Origin: Burkholderiales bacterium
Lineage (GTDB): Bacteria > Pseudomonadota > Gammaproteobacteria > Burkholderiales > SG8-41
DNA length: 64,000 nucleotides
Direction: 5' to 3'
Assembly (NCBI GenBank): GCA_019635015.1
Contig: JAHCAG010000004.1
Coordinates: forward strand, 1 to 64,000
Position 1 is the first letter of the stretch. Each line of letters opens with the position of its first letter. The notes beneath the pieces are model-generated. The model was not told the DNA's origin and did not search any database. It was given only the letters and a program-made list of their open reading frames with translations. This document shows positions 8,275 through 18,341 of this stretch, one piece after another. Made by a program: the position numbers and the translations under genes.

Positions 8275-8745
8275 TTACTTGGCCTTCTGCAGCTCTGCCG
8301 CGTGTTTCACGGCCTTGACGATGTTCAGGTACCCCGTGCAGCGGCAGAGGTTGCCCTCGAGACCGTGGATGATCTGCTCATCCGTAGGTTGCGGGTGCTC
8401 CTTGATCAGCGCTGCGGTGGTCATGATCATGCCCGGGGTGCAGAAACCGCATTGCAGCGCGTGGCATTCGGTGAAGGCGGCCTGAGCGGGATGCAGCTTG
8501 CCGTTTTTGGCGAGGCCTTCGATGGTCACCACTTCGCAGCCCTCAGCCTGGGCCGCGAGCATGGTGCAGGACTTCACCGCGCGGCCGTCAACATGGACGG
8601 TGCAGGCACCGCACTGGCTGGTGTCGCAGCCGACGTGGGTGCCGGTGAGTTTCAGTTCGTCGCGCAGGAAGTTCGCCAGCAGCGTGCGGTCTTCGACCTC
8701 GGCGCTGCGTTGTTCGCCGTTTACCTTGAGGGTGATCTTGGCCAT
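8275..8745 (-). CDS. Molybdenum hydroxylase, small [2Fe-2S] subunit (CoxS-like)
   Basis: The 156-residue protein is the iron-sulfur subunit of a xanthine-oxidase-family enzyme. The plant-ferredoxin-type cluster is bound by Cys40, 45, 48 and 60 ([12 protein letters not shown]...SC). The second, all-helical cluster is bound by Cys98 and 101 (QCGFC region) and Cys133 and 135 (LCRCTG). All eight ligands are present, so it should be functional. It passes electrons from the Mo site to FAD. It starts 2 bp after the stop of the FAD subunit and is the last of the three subunit genes in the order large-medium-small. Confidence 0.93.
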   Translation of the reverse strand: MAKITLKVNGEQRSAEVEDRTLLANFLRDELKLTGTHVGCDTSQCGACTVHVDGRAVKSCTMLAAQAEGCEVVTIEGLAKNGKLHPAQAAFTECHALQCGFCTPGMIMTTAALIKEHPQPTDEQIIHGLEGNLCRCTGYLNIVKAVKHAAELQKAK

Positions 8746-8747
8746 GG

Positions 8748-9554
<807 letters not shown>

Positions 9555-9556
9555 GG

Positions 9557-11872
9557 TTATTTGCCTTTCTTCGCGGCGGTGATCGCCTGCCAGACCTTGT
9601 GCGCGGTCAGCGGCATGTCGAGCGGCGGTACGCCCAGAGGACGCAGCGCATTCATCATGGCATTGGTCAGCGCCGCAAGCGATGCGGTGCAGCCCGACTC
9701 GCCCATGCCCTTGACGCCCAGCGGGCTGATGGTGCCGAAGGTGGTGTGTTCGGCGATGGTGATGTCCTTGATCCAGCCGGCCTTGGGCATCGTGTAATCC
9801 ATGAAACTGCCGCTCAGCATCTGGCCGGTCTCGGGGTCATAGACGATGTTCTCGCCGAAGATCTGTCCCCAACCCTGGGCCACCGCGCCGTGCATCTGGC
9901 CTTCGACGATGGTGTGGTTGATGACCGTGCCGCAGTCATCAACCGTGACATAGGCGACGACCTCGGTGACGCCGGTCTGCGGGTCAATCTCGATTTCGGC
10001 GACATGGCAGCCGTTGGGAAAGGTCGAGCCGAACTTGCCTTCGCCGGTGACCACCAGCGGTTTTTTTGCGGCCAGCTCGCCAAGCGTGATCTTCCTGTTC
10101 GACGCGGTCGACTTGAATTCGCCGTGGCCGTAGGCGACCTGGGAGGGTTCGACGCCGAGCTGCTCGGCAGCCAGCGGCGTCGCGGTCTCGATCAGCTTTT
10201 TGGCCGCGATGCTGCAGACCGTGCCGGCGCCGACGATGGTGCGCGAGCCACCGGTATGGTTGCCGATCAGGCCCTGCTCACCGATGCCCTGGCGCAGCCT
10301 GATCCGTTCAGCCGGTATGCCGAGGCCGTCGCCGATGATCTGGGCGAAAGTGGTTTCATGGCCCTGGCCCTGGGAATGCGATACCGAGTAGGCGGTGATG
10401 CTGCCGTCGGCATGCACTTCCAGCCGGATTTCGTCCTTCGGGAACATGCCGGCGCCGGAATTCTCGATCACGGTCGAGAAACCGAGGCCGCGGATCATGC
10501 CGCGTTTTTCGGATTCGGCGCGGCGTTTGGGAAACCCGGCGACATCGGCAAGTTTCATCGCCTTGTCGAGCACGCCATGGAAATCGGCGATGTCGTAGAC
10601 CGAGCCGGTCGGCGTCTTGTAGGGAAAAGCATCGGCCGGGATGAAGTTGCGGCGGCGGATTTCGGCCGGATCGATTTTCATCTGCGCGGCAGCCTCGTCA
10701 ACCAGGCGCTCGATGGCGAAGGCGATTTCGGGGCGTGCGGCGCCACGGTAGGCCGAGACCGGCACGGTGTTGGTCAGCGCCACGCGCCAGCGGCCGTACA
10801 GCGCCTGGGTCTTGTAGACGCCGTTGAGGCAGGTCACCGGGTTGCGCATCGGGCTCACCGGACCGGCAGGATGCAGATAGGCGCCGAGGTCGGCGATCCA
10901 GTCAATGCGCATGCCGAGGAAGCTGCCGTCCTTGTCGAGCGCGAGTTCGCCGTCGATGTAGTTGGCGCGGCCATGGGAGTCGGAGAGGAAACCCTCGCTG
11001 CGCGAGGACACCCATTTCACCGGGCGGCCCAGGGTTTTCGCGCCGAGCATCAGCGCGACGTATTCGGGATAACCGATGCTGCGCTGGCCGAAGCCGCCAC
11101 CGACGTCGCGGGCAATGACTTCGATCTTGTCATCGGCCACGCCCGTGTAGGCGGCCAGCTGCATGCGCATCATGTTGATGCCCTGCACCGGCGAATGCAC
11201 CGTGAATTTGCCGCTGGCGGCATCAAAGGCCACCGCGCAGGCACGCGGCTCCATCGGGTTCGGCGCGACGCGGGTGACATCAAGCCGCAGTTTCGTGACA
11301 TGCGCCGCCTTCGCAAAAGCGGCTTCCACCGCTGCCGCGTCGCCAGCCTCCTGCTCGAAGCAGAGGTTGCCGGGCACATTGTCATGCAGCTGCGGCGCGC
11401 CGGGTTCCAGCGTGGCCCGCGGCGACACCACCGCCGGCAGGTCCTCATAGTCGACTTCGATCAGTTCGGTCGCGTCCTGCGCCTGCAGCGCGGTTTCGGC
11501 AATCACCAATGCGACGAGATCGCCGACAAAACGCACGCGGCCATGGGCCAGCACCGGGCGCTCGGGAATGCTCGCCTTCCTGCCGTCCTTGCCGGCGAAG
11601 GTCAGCATGCTCAGCGGTTTGACGTAGCCGGCCTTGACCGCGTCCTCGCCGGTCAGCACGGCGAGCACACCCTTCGCCTTGCGCGCGGCGTCGGTGTTGA
11701 CCGACAGGATCTTCGCGTGTGCGCGGTCGGAGCGCAGGAAAGCGGCATGCGCCTGGTTCGGCAGCGCCCAGTCCGCGGCGTAACGGCCCTCGCCCTTGAT
11801 CAGGCGCAGATCCTCGAGGCGGGCGAGCTTCGCGCCGCCGACTTCAAACAGGTGTGAATGATGTGTGTCCAT
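9557..11872 (-). CDS. Molybdenum hydroxylase, large Mo-cofactor subunit (xanthine dehydrogenase / CoxL form II type)
   Basis: The 771-residue catalytic subunit has the a/b hammerhead domain (RYAADWALPNQAHAAFLRSDRAHAKI) and then the molybdopterin-binding domain. DVGGGFGQRS and SAYRGAARPE (about residue 370) face the cofactor, and GVKGMGESGC near the C-terminus carries the base-catalytic glutamate. True form I CO dehydrogenases have AYRCSFR at the second site; here it is AYRGAAR, so CO oxidation is unlikely and hydroxylation of an organic substrate is expected. I chose ATG 11872 with GGGAAAG just upstream; an in-frame GTG at 11887 is possible. No Mo-cofactor insertion genes (coxD/coxF/xdhC type) are nearby, so maturation must be encoded elsewhere. 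Confidence 0.92.
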   Translation of the reverse strand: MDTHHSHLFEVGGAKLARLEDLRLIKGEGRYAADWALPNQAHAAFLRSDRAHAKILSVNTDAARKAKGVLAVLTGEDAVKAGYVKPLSMLTFAGKDGRKASIPERPVLAHGRVRFVGDLVALVIAETALQAQDATELIEVDYEDLPAVVSPRATLEPGAPQLHDNVPGNLCFEQEAGDAAAVEAAFAKAAHVTKLRLDVTRVAPNPMEPRACAVAFDAASGKFTVHSPVQGINMMRMQLAAYTGVADDKIEVIARDVGGGFGQRSIGYPEYVALMLGAKTLGRPVKWVSSRSEGFLSDSHGRANYIDGELALDKDGSFLGMRIDWIADLGAYLHPAGPVSPMRNPVTCLNGVYKTQALYGRWRVALTNTVPVSAYRGAARPEIAFAIERLVDEAAAQMKIDPAEIRRRNFIPADAFPYKTPTGSVYDIADFHGVLDKAMKLADVAGFPKRRAESEKRGMIRGLGFSTVIENSGAGMFPKDEIRLEVHADGSITAYSVSHSQGQGHETTFAQIIGDGLGIPAERIRLRQGIGEQGLIGNHTGGSRTIVGAGTVCSIAAKKLIETATPLAAEQLGVEPSQVAYGHGEFKSTASNRKITLGELAAKKPLVVTGEGKFGSTFPNGCHVAEIEIDPQTGVTEVVAYVTVDDCGTVINHTIVEGQMHGAVAQGWGQIFGENIVYDPETGQMLSGSFMDYTMPKAGWIKDITIAEHTTFGTISPLGVKGMGESGCTASLAALTNAMMNALRPLGVPPLDMPLTAHKVWQAITAAKKGK

Positions 11873-12070
11873 GACTTTCCCGGGCACCGCATGCTGGACA
11901 TCAGCAGGGGCGCTCTCGCTCCTCGTTTGGAATAGCGGCTAGGATAACGCAAATACGCGAAAAATTGAGCGTCAATGGCCGTCATTCGTGTTGCACCAGC
12001 CTGCATGCTCGCGCACAATGCAGCGTACGCAGTCCATATCGTACACAGTCGCCGTAACTTCCCGCCCCGC

Positions 12071-13228
12071 ATGAAAAAAGACACCCTGCTGACCCATGTC
12101 GGCCGCGATCCCGCGCAGTCCCGCGGCACCGTCAACACGCCGGTGTACCGCACCTCGACCGTGGTTTTCCCGGACCTCGGGAGTTTCGAATCCCGCGACC
12201 CGGACGATTACAAGAGCATGCGTTACGGCGTGCACGGCACGCCGACGACCTGGGCGCTCGAGGACGCGGTGGCAAAAATGGAAGGCGGCCACCAGGCCGT
12301 GGCCCTGCCCTCGGGACTGGCGGCAATCACTGTCGCACTGGCGGCCTTCTGCAAGAGCGGCGACCACCTGCTGGTGACCGACAGCGCCTACGCACCGACG
12401 CGAATGTTCTGCGAGCGCCAGCTGCGGCCGAACGGCGTCGAGATCGAGTACTACGACCCCCTGATCGGCGCCGGCATTGCAAAACTGCTGCGACCGAACA
12501 CCAGGGCCGTGTTCTGCGAGCCGCCGGGCTCGCTGACCTTCGAGATGCAGGACATCCCGGCGATCGCCACGGCGGCGCATGCCCGGGGCATACCGGTGCT
12601 GTCGGACAACACCTGGGGCACGCCGTACTTTTTCCGTTCCTTCGAGCGCGGCGTCGACGTGTCGATCCACGCCGCGACCAAGTACATCGTCGGCCATTCC
12701 GATGTGTTGATGGGCATAGTCGTCACCAACGAGAAATACTGGCTGCCGCTGCGCCGCGCGGTGGCCGATTACGGCTTCTGCGTCAGCCCCGACGACTGCT
12801 ACCTCGCGCTGCGCGGCCTGCGCACCATCGGCGTGCGCATGAAGCAGCAGATGGCCAATGCCCTCGAGGTGGCACGCTGGCTGCAGCGCCGGCCGCAGGT
12901 GCAACGCGTGCTCTACCCGGCGCTCGAAGACGACCCCGGCCATGCCATATGGAAACGTGATTTCGACGGCGCAGCCTCGCTCTTCGGCGTGGTGCTGCGG
13001 CCGGCGGCGCGCGAAAAAGTGGAGGCTTTCGTCAATGCGCTGCGGCTCTTCGGCATCGGTTCGAGCTGGGGCGGCTATGAAAGCCTGGTCACCGCGCCGC
13101 AGCCGGAGAAGGTGCGCAGTGCAACGCAGTGGAATCCCGGCGGGCCGGTGATCCGCCTGCACATCGGCCTCGAGGATCCGGCGGACCTGATTGCGGACCT
13201 GGCGCAGGCCCTGCCCCGCCTCGGCTGA
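12071..13228 (+). CDS. metC: Cystathionine beta-lyase
   Basis: This 385-residue PLP enzyme belongs to the Cys/Met-metabolism gamma family. The Schiff-base lysine is in HAATKYIVGHSDVLMG (about Lys204), close to the MetC pattern QAATKYLVGHSD. YGVHGTPTTWALEDAVAKMEGG near residue 57 and DNTWGTPYFFRSFERGVDVS before the lysine complete the active site. It cleaves cystathionine to homocysteine, pyruvate and ammonia in methionine synthesis. I chose ATG 12071 because it starts the conserved MKKDTLLTHVGRDP, whereas the longer frame adds non-conserved residues. It is divergent from the molybdenum-hydroxylase operon with a roughly 200-bp shared upstream region and lies directly before the STAS gene. Confidence 0.92.
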   Translation: MKKDTLLTHVGRDPAQSRGTVNTPVYRTSTVVFPDLGSFESRDPDDYKSMRYGVHGTPTTWALEDAVAKMEGGHQAVALPSGLAAITVALAAFCKSGDHLLVTDSAYAPTRMFCERQLRPNGVEIEYYDPLIGAGIAKLLRPNTRAVFCEPPGSLTFEMQDIPAIATAAHARGIPVLSDNTWGTPYFFRSFERGVDVSIHAATKYIVGHSDVLMGIVVTNEKYWLPLRRAVADYGFCVSPDDCYLALRGLRTIGVRMKQQMANALEVARWLQRRPQVQRVLYPALEDDPGHAIWKRDFDGAASLFGVVLRPAAREKVEAFVNALRLFGIGSSWGGYESLVTAPQPEKVRSATQWNPGGPVIRLHIGLEDPADLIADLAQALPRLG

Positions 13229-13272
13229 CAGGGCATGGTTTACACTGGCGGGACCGGGCCGATGACGGGGTA

Positions 13273-13644
13273 ATGCGGATGGAGGTCAGCGCCGAACGCA
13301 GGGAGAACACCGGGGTTGTTGCGGTCAGGGGCCGCATCGACCACCTCAACGCGACCGCCTTCCACGACGCGCTGAAACCTTACCTGGAGGGCTGCAGGGA
13401 CGGCAACGGCCTGGTGCTCGACCTCTCCGGCCTGGATTACATCAGCAGCGCCGGCCTGCGTATTTTCATGATCGCCGCCAAACAGGTCCGCACCGGGAAC
13501 GGGCGCATCGCCGTCGCGCAGATGCAGCCGCTGGTGCGGGAAATATTCGAGATCAGCCATTTTCACCTGGTCTACGAGATTTTTTCGACACTCGACGAGG
13601 GCGTCGCGGCGCTGGGCCGCGCGGTCGAGATCACGGCTGCCTGA
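13273..13644 (+). CDS. STAS-domain anti-anti-sigma factor (SpoIIAA/RsbV-like)
   Basis: The 123-residue protein is a single STAS domain. LVLDLSGLDYISSAGLRIFM (about residues 47-66) is the conserved loop with Ser58/Ser59 as the phosphorylatable serine of the family. In partner-switching systems the unphosphorylated STAS protein sequesters an RsbW-type kinase, and a PP2C phosphatase reactivates it. All three partners occur within 5 kb here (phosphatase at 14.6 kb, kinase at 17.9 kb). Its ATG follows GGGG by a few bases. It is the first gene of a three-gene plus-strand run with the MBL protein and the phosphatase. Confidence 0.9.
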   Translation: MRMEVSAERRENTGVVAVRGRIDHLNATAFHDALKPYLEGCRDGNGLVLDLSGLDYISSAGLRIFMIAAKQVRTGNGRIAVAQMQPLVREIFEISHFHLVYEIFSTLDEGVAALGRAVEITAA

Positions 13645-13662
13645 AGCGGGGATAACACCGCC

Positions 13663-14619
13663 ATGCAGATCCGTTTCTGGGGCACCCGGGGATCCCTGCC
13701 GGCGCCGCTGACCACGGCGGCGATCCGCGAAAAACTCAAAGCCGCGCTCGCCGCGGCGCAGGGTATCCGGCTCGACACGCCCGCCGCAATCGACACATTC
13801 ATCGCGGAGCTGCCGTTCAGCACCAGCAGCACCTTCGGCGGCGACTCCTCCTGCGTCGAGATCATCGACGGCGAGGACAATCACCTGATCTGCGATCTCG
13901 GTTCCGGCGCGCGCCGCTACGGCATCGAGATGCTCGGCCGTTACGGCCCGAAACAACCGCAGACCTACCATGTGTTCATGTCCCATCTGCACTGGGATCA
14001 CATCATGGGGTTCCCGTTTTTTCCGCCCGCCTTCATCCCCGGCAACCGCATCCTGATCCACAGCTGTCACCCCGAGGCCGGGGCCGCGTTCCGGCGGCAG
14101 CACGGCGCACCGTCGTTCCCGGTCGACTTCAGCCAGCTGCCGGCGGCCATCGAGTTCGTGCAGCTGCAGCCCGGCGTCACTTCCGGCATCGCCGGTTACA
14201 GGGTTACGCCGCTGCTGCAGCGCCATGCCGGCGACTCCTATGGTTACCGCTTCGAGAAAAACGGCAAATGCGTGGTGTATTCGACGGATTCCGAACACCG
14301 CACGGAACAGTCGGAGGAAACCGAAGCCTTCGCCGCGTTTTTCCGCAACGCCGACCTCGTGATATTCGATGCCATGTATTCGCTGGCCGATGCGGTGTCG
14401 GTCAAGGAAGACTGGGGCCACTCGAGCAATGTCATCGGGGTCGAACTGTGCCAGCTTGCCGGCGCAAAACGCCTGTGCCTGTTCCACCATGAGCCGGTGT
14501 TCGGCGATGCGCAGCTCGAGGACATCCTGCGCCAGACCCGGCGGCTCGAGGAAATCACCCGCGACGGCGCACCGCTGGAAATCATCAGCGCCTGGGACGG
14601 CCTGGTGATCGAGCTTTGA
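13663..14619 (+). CDS. MBL-fold metal-dependent hydrolase, phosphodiesterase-like
   Basis: At 318 residues this belongs to the metallo-beta-lactamase superfamily. It begins QIRFWGTRGSLPAP, the start typical of the RNase Z/PhnP-like branch, and has the metal site SHLHWDHIMGFPFF (H-x-H-x-D-H). CVVYSTDSEH supplies the bridging aspartate and LCLFHHEP a late histidine. An insertion of about 40 residues between the first strand and GGDSSCVEI is present. Relatives include cyclic-nucleotide and nucleic-acid phosphodiesterases; the substrate is unknown. It starts 18 bp after the STAS gene and its stop overlaps the phosphatase start by 4 bp, so the three proteins are co-translated. A role in a nucleotide second-messenger branch of this circuit is only a guess. 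Confidence 0.85.
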   Translation: MQIRFWGTRGSLPAPLTTAAIREKLKAALAAAQGIRLDTPAAIDTFIAELPFSTSSTFGGDSSCVEIIDGEDNHLICDLGSGARRYGIEMLGRYGPKQPQTYHVFMSHLHWDHIMGFPFFPPAFIPGNRILIHSCHPEAGAAFRRQHGAPSFPVDFSQLPAAIEFVQLQPGVTSGIAGYRVTPLLQRHAGDSYGYRFEKNGKCVVYSTDSEHRTEQSEETEAFAAFFRNADLVIFDAMYSLADAVSVKEDWGHSSNVIGVELCQLAGAKRLCLFHHEPVFGDAQLEDILRQTRRLEEITRDGAPLEIISAWDGLVIEL

Positions 14620-16688
14620 GCGGCGACGAACCCACCGCCTTCCGTTCGGGCCGCTGGCCGATCTGGATCGCCGGCTTCGCCGTGCTCGGGCTGCTGCTGG
14701 TACTGCACGCCACGTACACGCCGGCGCACCGCAGCCTGCAGTTTGCGCTGTTCGATGCCTACCAGAAACTGTGGCCGCGCGAGCGGCAGAGCGCGCCCGC
14801 GGTCATCGTCGCCATCGACGAAGCGAGTCTCGCGCGTTACGGCCAGTGGCCCTGGCCGCGCAGCGAACTGGCGCGGCTGGTCCGCGCGATTGCCGCCCTG
14901 CAGCCGGCTGCGATCGGCATTGACCTGCTGTTTCCCGAGCCGGACCGCCATGCCGGGCCGGAAACCGCTCCAGGCGGCGTCGGCAACGACCTGCTGTTTG
15001 CCGCGGCACTGCGCGACAGCCGGGCGGTGCTGGCGATCGCCGGCACCGTTGCCGAGGGCAGCGACACCGCCCAGGGTTTTCCGCCGGCGCTGATCGAGGG
15101 CTCCGACCCGCTGCTGGTGCTGCCGCTGCTGCCGCAGTTCCGTTCGGTGATCCGCAGCACGCCCCTGCTTGACCGCGCCGCGGCCGGACACGGCATCATC
15201 AGCGCCGACGCGCATGGCGGCATCATCCGCAACATTCCGCTGGCGGTGGCGGTGCGGGACGCCGTCGCGCCGACGCTGGCCCTGGAGATGATCCGTGTCG
15301 CCGCCGGCGAAACTGCGCTGCGCATGCGCGCGAATGCCCGCGGGCTGCTGTCGGCCGGGGTCGGCGACATCGCGGTTCCCGCCGACACCGGCGGACGCGC
15401 CTGGATCCGCTTCAGCCGCCATGATCCGGGACGTTTCATTTCCGCCGCCGACCTGCTGGAAGGCCGCGTCGATGCCGCGCAAATCTCCGGCAAGCTGGTG
15501 CTGGTGGGGCTGACCGGACTGGCGCTGGTCGATTATCCGGCGACGCCGGTGGACGCCAGCGTTCCCGGCGCGGAAATCCATGCCCAGTTGATCGAGAACA
15601 TCTTCGACGGCGACCATCTGCAGCGGCCGCAATGGGCGCGCAGCGCCGAACTGCTCGCGCTCGCCCTCTGCGGCGCGCTGTTCGTGCTGCTGACACCGCT
15701 GGCGCGCCCCTGGCAATCCATCAGCGGCGCGGTGCTGCTGATCGCTGCATTTGGCGGCGCCGGCGCCTGGGCCTTCCGTTCCGGCGGGCTGCTGCTCGAC
15801 GTGGCATCACCCGCCGCCGCACTGCTGCTGGTGTTCATGACCACGATGGCCGGCAAGCTGACGGACAGCGAAAGGCTGCGGCGCCGCCTGCGTGAAACGC
15901 TGCAGGCCGAGCGCGAAGCCGCGGCACGGGTCGCCGGTGAACTGGAAGCTGCGCGCCGCGTGCAGACCGGCCTGCTGCCGGAGCCGGCAGCATTGGCCGC
16001 CATCGAAGCACGCTGCGAGGTCGCGGCGTGGATGGCACCGGCGCGCGAAGTCGGCGGCGATCTGTACGATTTTTTCAAGCCGTCCGCGGATCGCGTGACC
16101 TTCCTGGTCGGCGACGTTTCCGGCAAGGGACTGCCGGCAAGCCTGTTCATGGCGATCAGCAAGGCATTGTGCAAAAGCGCGGCACTGCGTGCCGGCATCG
16201 CCGCGGGCCGCGCGCTCGGCGATGCCAACGCGGAAATCGCCCGCGACAATCCGGAAACCATGTTCGTCACCGCCGTGCTGTGCAGCCTGGACCTGCGCAC
16301 GGGGGATCTGCATTACGCCAACGCCGGGCACGACGCGCCGGTGGTGATCGGCACACGCGGCGGCCTGGCCCGGCTTGACCGTGCGGGCGGGCCGCCGCTC
16401 TGCATGTTCGAAACCTTCGATTATGCGGAGGCCAGCCACGCACTCGCCGCGGGCGATGCAGTGCTGCTGTACACCGACGGCGTCACCGAGGCGATGGATG
16501 CGGCGCAGCGGCTTTATGGCCGCGAGCGTCTGCACGCGGTGCTGGAGCAGTTGCCTGCAGGGACAAGCTGCGCCGGCATCGTTGCCGCCGTGCGCGAAGA
16601 CCTGCAGCGCTTCGGCGCCGTCGAGCACCTGGCCGACGACATCACCCTGCTTGTGCTGCGCTGGAACGGGCCGGCAACAGCATCCTGA
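14616..16688 (+). CDS. CHASE2 sensor - SpoIIE/RsbU-type PP2C phosphatase
   Basis: The 690-residue membrane protein has four parts. A first membrane helix lies near residues 15-35. A periplasmic CHASE2 domain (about 40-330) has VIVAIDEASLARYGQWPWPRSELARLV and AAIGIDLLFPEPD. Three further membrane helices (about 345-415) and a short coiled coil precede a SpoIIE-type serine phosphatase (about 455-688) with metal-binding aspartates in GGDLYDFF, VGDVSGKGLPASLF and LLYTDGVTEA. CHASE2 senses unknown extracellular signals; the phosphatase is expected to dephosphorylate the STAS protein encoded upstream. The start is TTG in a TTGA overlap with the previous stop, which implies translational coupling. 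The converging OmpA-lipoprotein gene ends 9 bp away. Confidence 0.92.
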   Translation: MSGDEPTAFRSGRWPIWIAGFAVLGLLLVLHATYTPAHRSLQFALFDAYQKLWPRERQSAPAVIVAIDEASLARYGQWPWPRSELARLVRAIAALQPAAIGIDLLFPEPDRHAGPETAPGGVGNDLLFAAALRDSRAVLAIAGTVAEGSDTAQGFPPALIEGSDPLLVLPLLPQFRSVIRSTPLLDRAAAGHGIISADAHGGIIRNIPLAVAVRDAVAPTLALEMIRVAAGETALRMRANARGLLSAGVGDIAVPADTGGRAWIRFSRHDPGRFISAADLLEGRVDAAQISGKLVLVGLTGLALVDYPATPVDASVPGAEIHAQLIENIFDGDHLQRPQWARSAELLALALCGALFVLLTPLARPWQSISGAVLLIAAFGGAGAWAFRSGGLLLDVASPAAALLLVFMTTMAGKLTDSERLRRRLRETLQAEREAAARVAGELEAARRVQTGLLPEPAALAAIEARCEVAAWMAPAREVGGDLYDFFKPSADRVTFLVGDVSGKGLPASLFMAISKALCKSAALRAGIAAGRALGDANAEIARDNPETMFVTAVLCSLDLRTGDLHYANAGHDAPVVIGTRGGLARLDRAGGPPLCMFETFDYAEASHALAAGDAVLLYTDGVTEAMDAAQRLYGRERLHAVLEQLPAGTSCAGIVAAVREDLQRFGAVEHLADDITLLVLRWNGPATAS

Positions 16689-16697
16689 ACGGGCGTC

Positions 16698-17324
16698 CTA
16701 GCGGATATTGATTTCGACGCGGCGGTTGCGCGCTTCCGGGGTTTCGTCGGGTGTCGCGACCAGCGGTTCGCGCTCACCGCGCCCGGCCACGCTGACCGCC
16801 CCTTCCGGAACGCCGCGTTTGAGGAAATCGGCGCGCACGCGTTCGGCCCGCTGCAGCGACAGCTTGTCGTTGTACTCGACGGCGCCGACACGGTCGGTGT
16901 GGCCGATCACCTCGATTTCGGCTGCCGGCCGCCGCGCCAGTTCGCGCATCACCGTTTCGATCGTCTGCCGCGACTCCGCAGTGTATTCGTCGCGGCCTTC
17001 AAGGAAATGCAGGGTGTAGGACACCGGTGGCGGCGGCAGCGCACCGGCACTCCCGCCGAACACCTGACGCACCTGCGCCGCGCTGGAAGTGCCGGTGACC
17101 GGCGCGGACTTGCCGGTCGTGACTGCGGACGCGTAGGCGCTGTCGATCACCACCTTGCCCTGAGCCGAACTGACGCTGACCGCGCCGACCTTGCCGCCGG
17201 CGTCCGGCACCACCACGACCAGCGTTTCGGGTTGCGCTGCCACCGGCGGCGGCGGTGGCGGTGCCGCACAGGCGGTCAGCAATGCGGCCAGGAGGACTGC
17301 GGCAGCACGCAGGGCGGATACCAT
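16698..17324 (-). CDS. OmpA-family lipoprotein with peptidoglycan-binding domain
   Basis: The 208-residue precursor has a lipoprotein signal peptide (LLAALLTAC, lipidation near Cys19), a proline-rich linker and a C-terminal OmpA domain. The latter contains IEVIGHTDRVGAVEYNDKLSLQRAERV and ends GEREPLVATPDETPEARNRRVEINIR, including the Asp and Arg that contact diaminopimelate. It should anchor in the outer membrane and hold peptidoglycan. It lies 15 bp downstream of the FecR-domain gene on the same strand, and both sit between the phosphatase and the kinase genes. A cell-envelope sensing role in that circuit is suggested by position. Confidence 0.9.
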   Translation of the reverse strand: MVSALRAAAVLLAALLTACAAPPPPPPVAAQPETLVVVVPDAGGKVGAVSVSSAQGKVVIDSAYASAVTTGKSAPVTGTSSAAQVRQVFGGSAGALPPPPVSYTLHFLEGRDEYTAESRQTIETVMRELARRPAAEIEVIGHTDRVGAVEYNDKLSLQRAERVRADFLKRGVPEGAVSVAGRGEREPLVATPDETPEARNRRVEINIR

Positions 17325-17339
17325 GCTGTGGCTCCGGCG

Positions 17340-17786
17340 TTATTCAGTGACCTGGACGTGAAACTCGGTGCCGCGTGCGCCCAGTACGGCAGTCGGCGTA
17401 ATCACGCGCACGGCATCGGGGGACTGTTTGGCCAGTTTGCCCGACACCATCGACAGGGTGCCGCGCCGGAGACCGGCATCAAGCCGTCCCTGATGGGTCG
17501 TCGAATTGAATGCGAAATGTTCAATGACCAGCACGCTGTTCGGACCTGCCGACAGCAGCGTGTTGTCCAGCAGGGTGACGCCGACCGAGGCGCCGGCACC
17601 GGTTCGCAACGTGTCTGACTGCAGCACCCGAGTGCCGATTGCGGCCGGCAGGGTCCGGCCTTCGCGCTCCAGGGAAACCGCGCCGTTGACCACCTTGATC
17701 TGCCCGGCGCCCTCCGCGGCCGTCGCCGGAAATGCCGTCAGCTGGACTGCCATCACCAGCGCACCTGCCAGGAAACCCATCCGCAT
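17340..17786 (-). CDS. Secreted FecR-domain protein
   Basis: The 148-residue protein has a signal peptide (cleavage near AFPATAA, residue 24) followed by one FecR domain: GQIKVVNGAVSLEREGRTLPAAIGTRVLQSDTLRTGAGASVGVTLLDNTLLSAGPNS and VRVITPTAVLGARGTEFHVQV. It lacks the cytoplasmic anti-sigma part and the membrane helix of true FecR regulators, so it is a periplasmic FecR-only protein. Such proteins often occur next to CHASE2-domain proteins, as here. It forms a two-gene unit with the OmpA lipoprotein and is divergent from the RsbW-like kinase gene. The 124-bp gap between them should hold two promoters. Confidence 0.88.
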   Translation of the reverse strand: MRMGFLAGALVMAVQLTAFPATAAEGAGQIKVVNGAVSLEREGRTLPAAIGTRVLQSDTLRTGAGASVGVTLLDNTLLSAGPNSVLVIEHFAFNSTTHQGRLDAGLRRGTLSMVSGKLAKQSPDAVRVITPTAVLGARGTEFHVQVTE

Positions 17787-17910
17787 GGCTCTGCTCCCTC
17801 TGGATAGTTGGGGAACTGCGCTCCGGTCCGGGGCGCAGTGACGGGATGATTATAATCCGCTGGTCTGCTTTTGTTGACGACCGGCATACCACCGGCCGAA
17901 CCTCCCCCGC

Positions 17911-18333
17911 ATGTCCGAGCCGCCGCTGCACCGATTCCCCGCCCGCATGGAGGCCTTCGAGGCCATCCGCGAGCGGCTTGAAGCCAGCGTCCTGGGCCTG
18001 GACTGGAAGGCGTCGGACATCCACCGCTGCACCCTGGTCCTTGAAGAGCTGTTCACGAACTCCGTCAAATACGGGATGCCTGCGGGGAGCGACAACCACG
18101 TCTATCTGGGCATCGTGCCCTCCGCGGACCGCTCGATTGCCCTGACCTACGAGGACCGGGCGCCGCAGTACGATCCCTTCGCCGAAGTTTCGACTGCGCA
18201 CACCAATCCGGATATCAGCAAGCGCGGCATCGGCGGGCTCGGTGTGCCGCTGATCCTGAAACTGACCGAGCAGACGCGGTACACCGCATTGCCGGAGGGC
18301 AACCGCATCACCCTGGTGTTCCGGCCGCGCTGA
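17911..18333 (+). CDS. RsbW/SpoIIAB-like serine-protein kinase (HATPase_c_2, anti-sigma factor type)
   Basis: The 140-residue protein is a stand-alone GHKL ATPase domain. The N box is CTLVLEELFTNSVKYG, the G1 box is DRAPQYDPF, and the ATP lid with glycines is RGIGGLGVPLILKL. This matches anti-sigma kinases that phosphorylate a STAS partner and bind a sigma factor or another output protein. No sigma-factor gene is adjacent, so the output target is unknown. It ends 8 bp before a strong terminator. Its separation from the STAS and phosphatase genes by two minus-strand envelope genes is unusual; the functional link is inferred. Confidence 0.87.
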   Translation: MSEPPLHRFPARMEAFEAIRERLEASVLGLDWKASDIHRCTLVLEELFTNSVKYGMPAGSDNHVYLGIVPSADRSIALTYEDRAPQYDPFAEVSTAHTNPDISKRGIGGLGVPLILKLTEQTRYTALPEGNRITLVFRPR

Positions 18334-18341
18334 GGAGCGAC

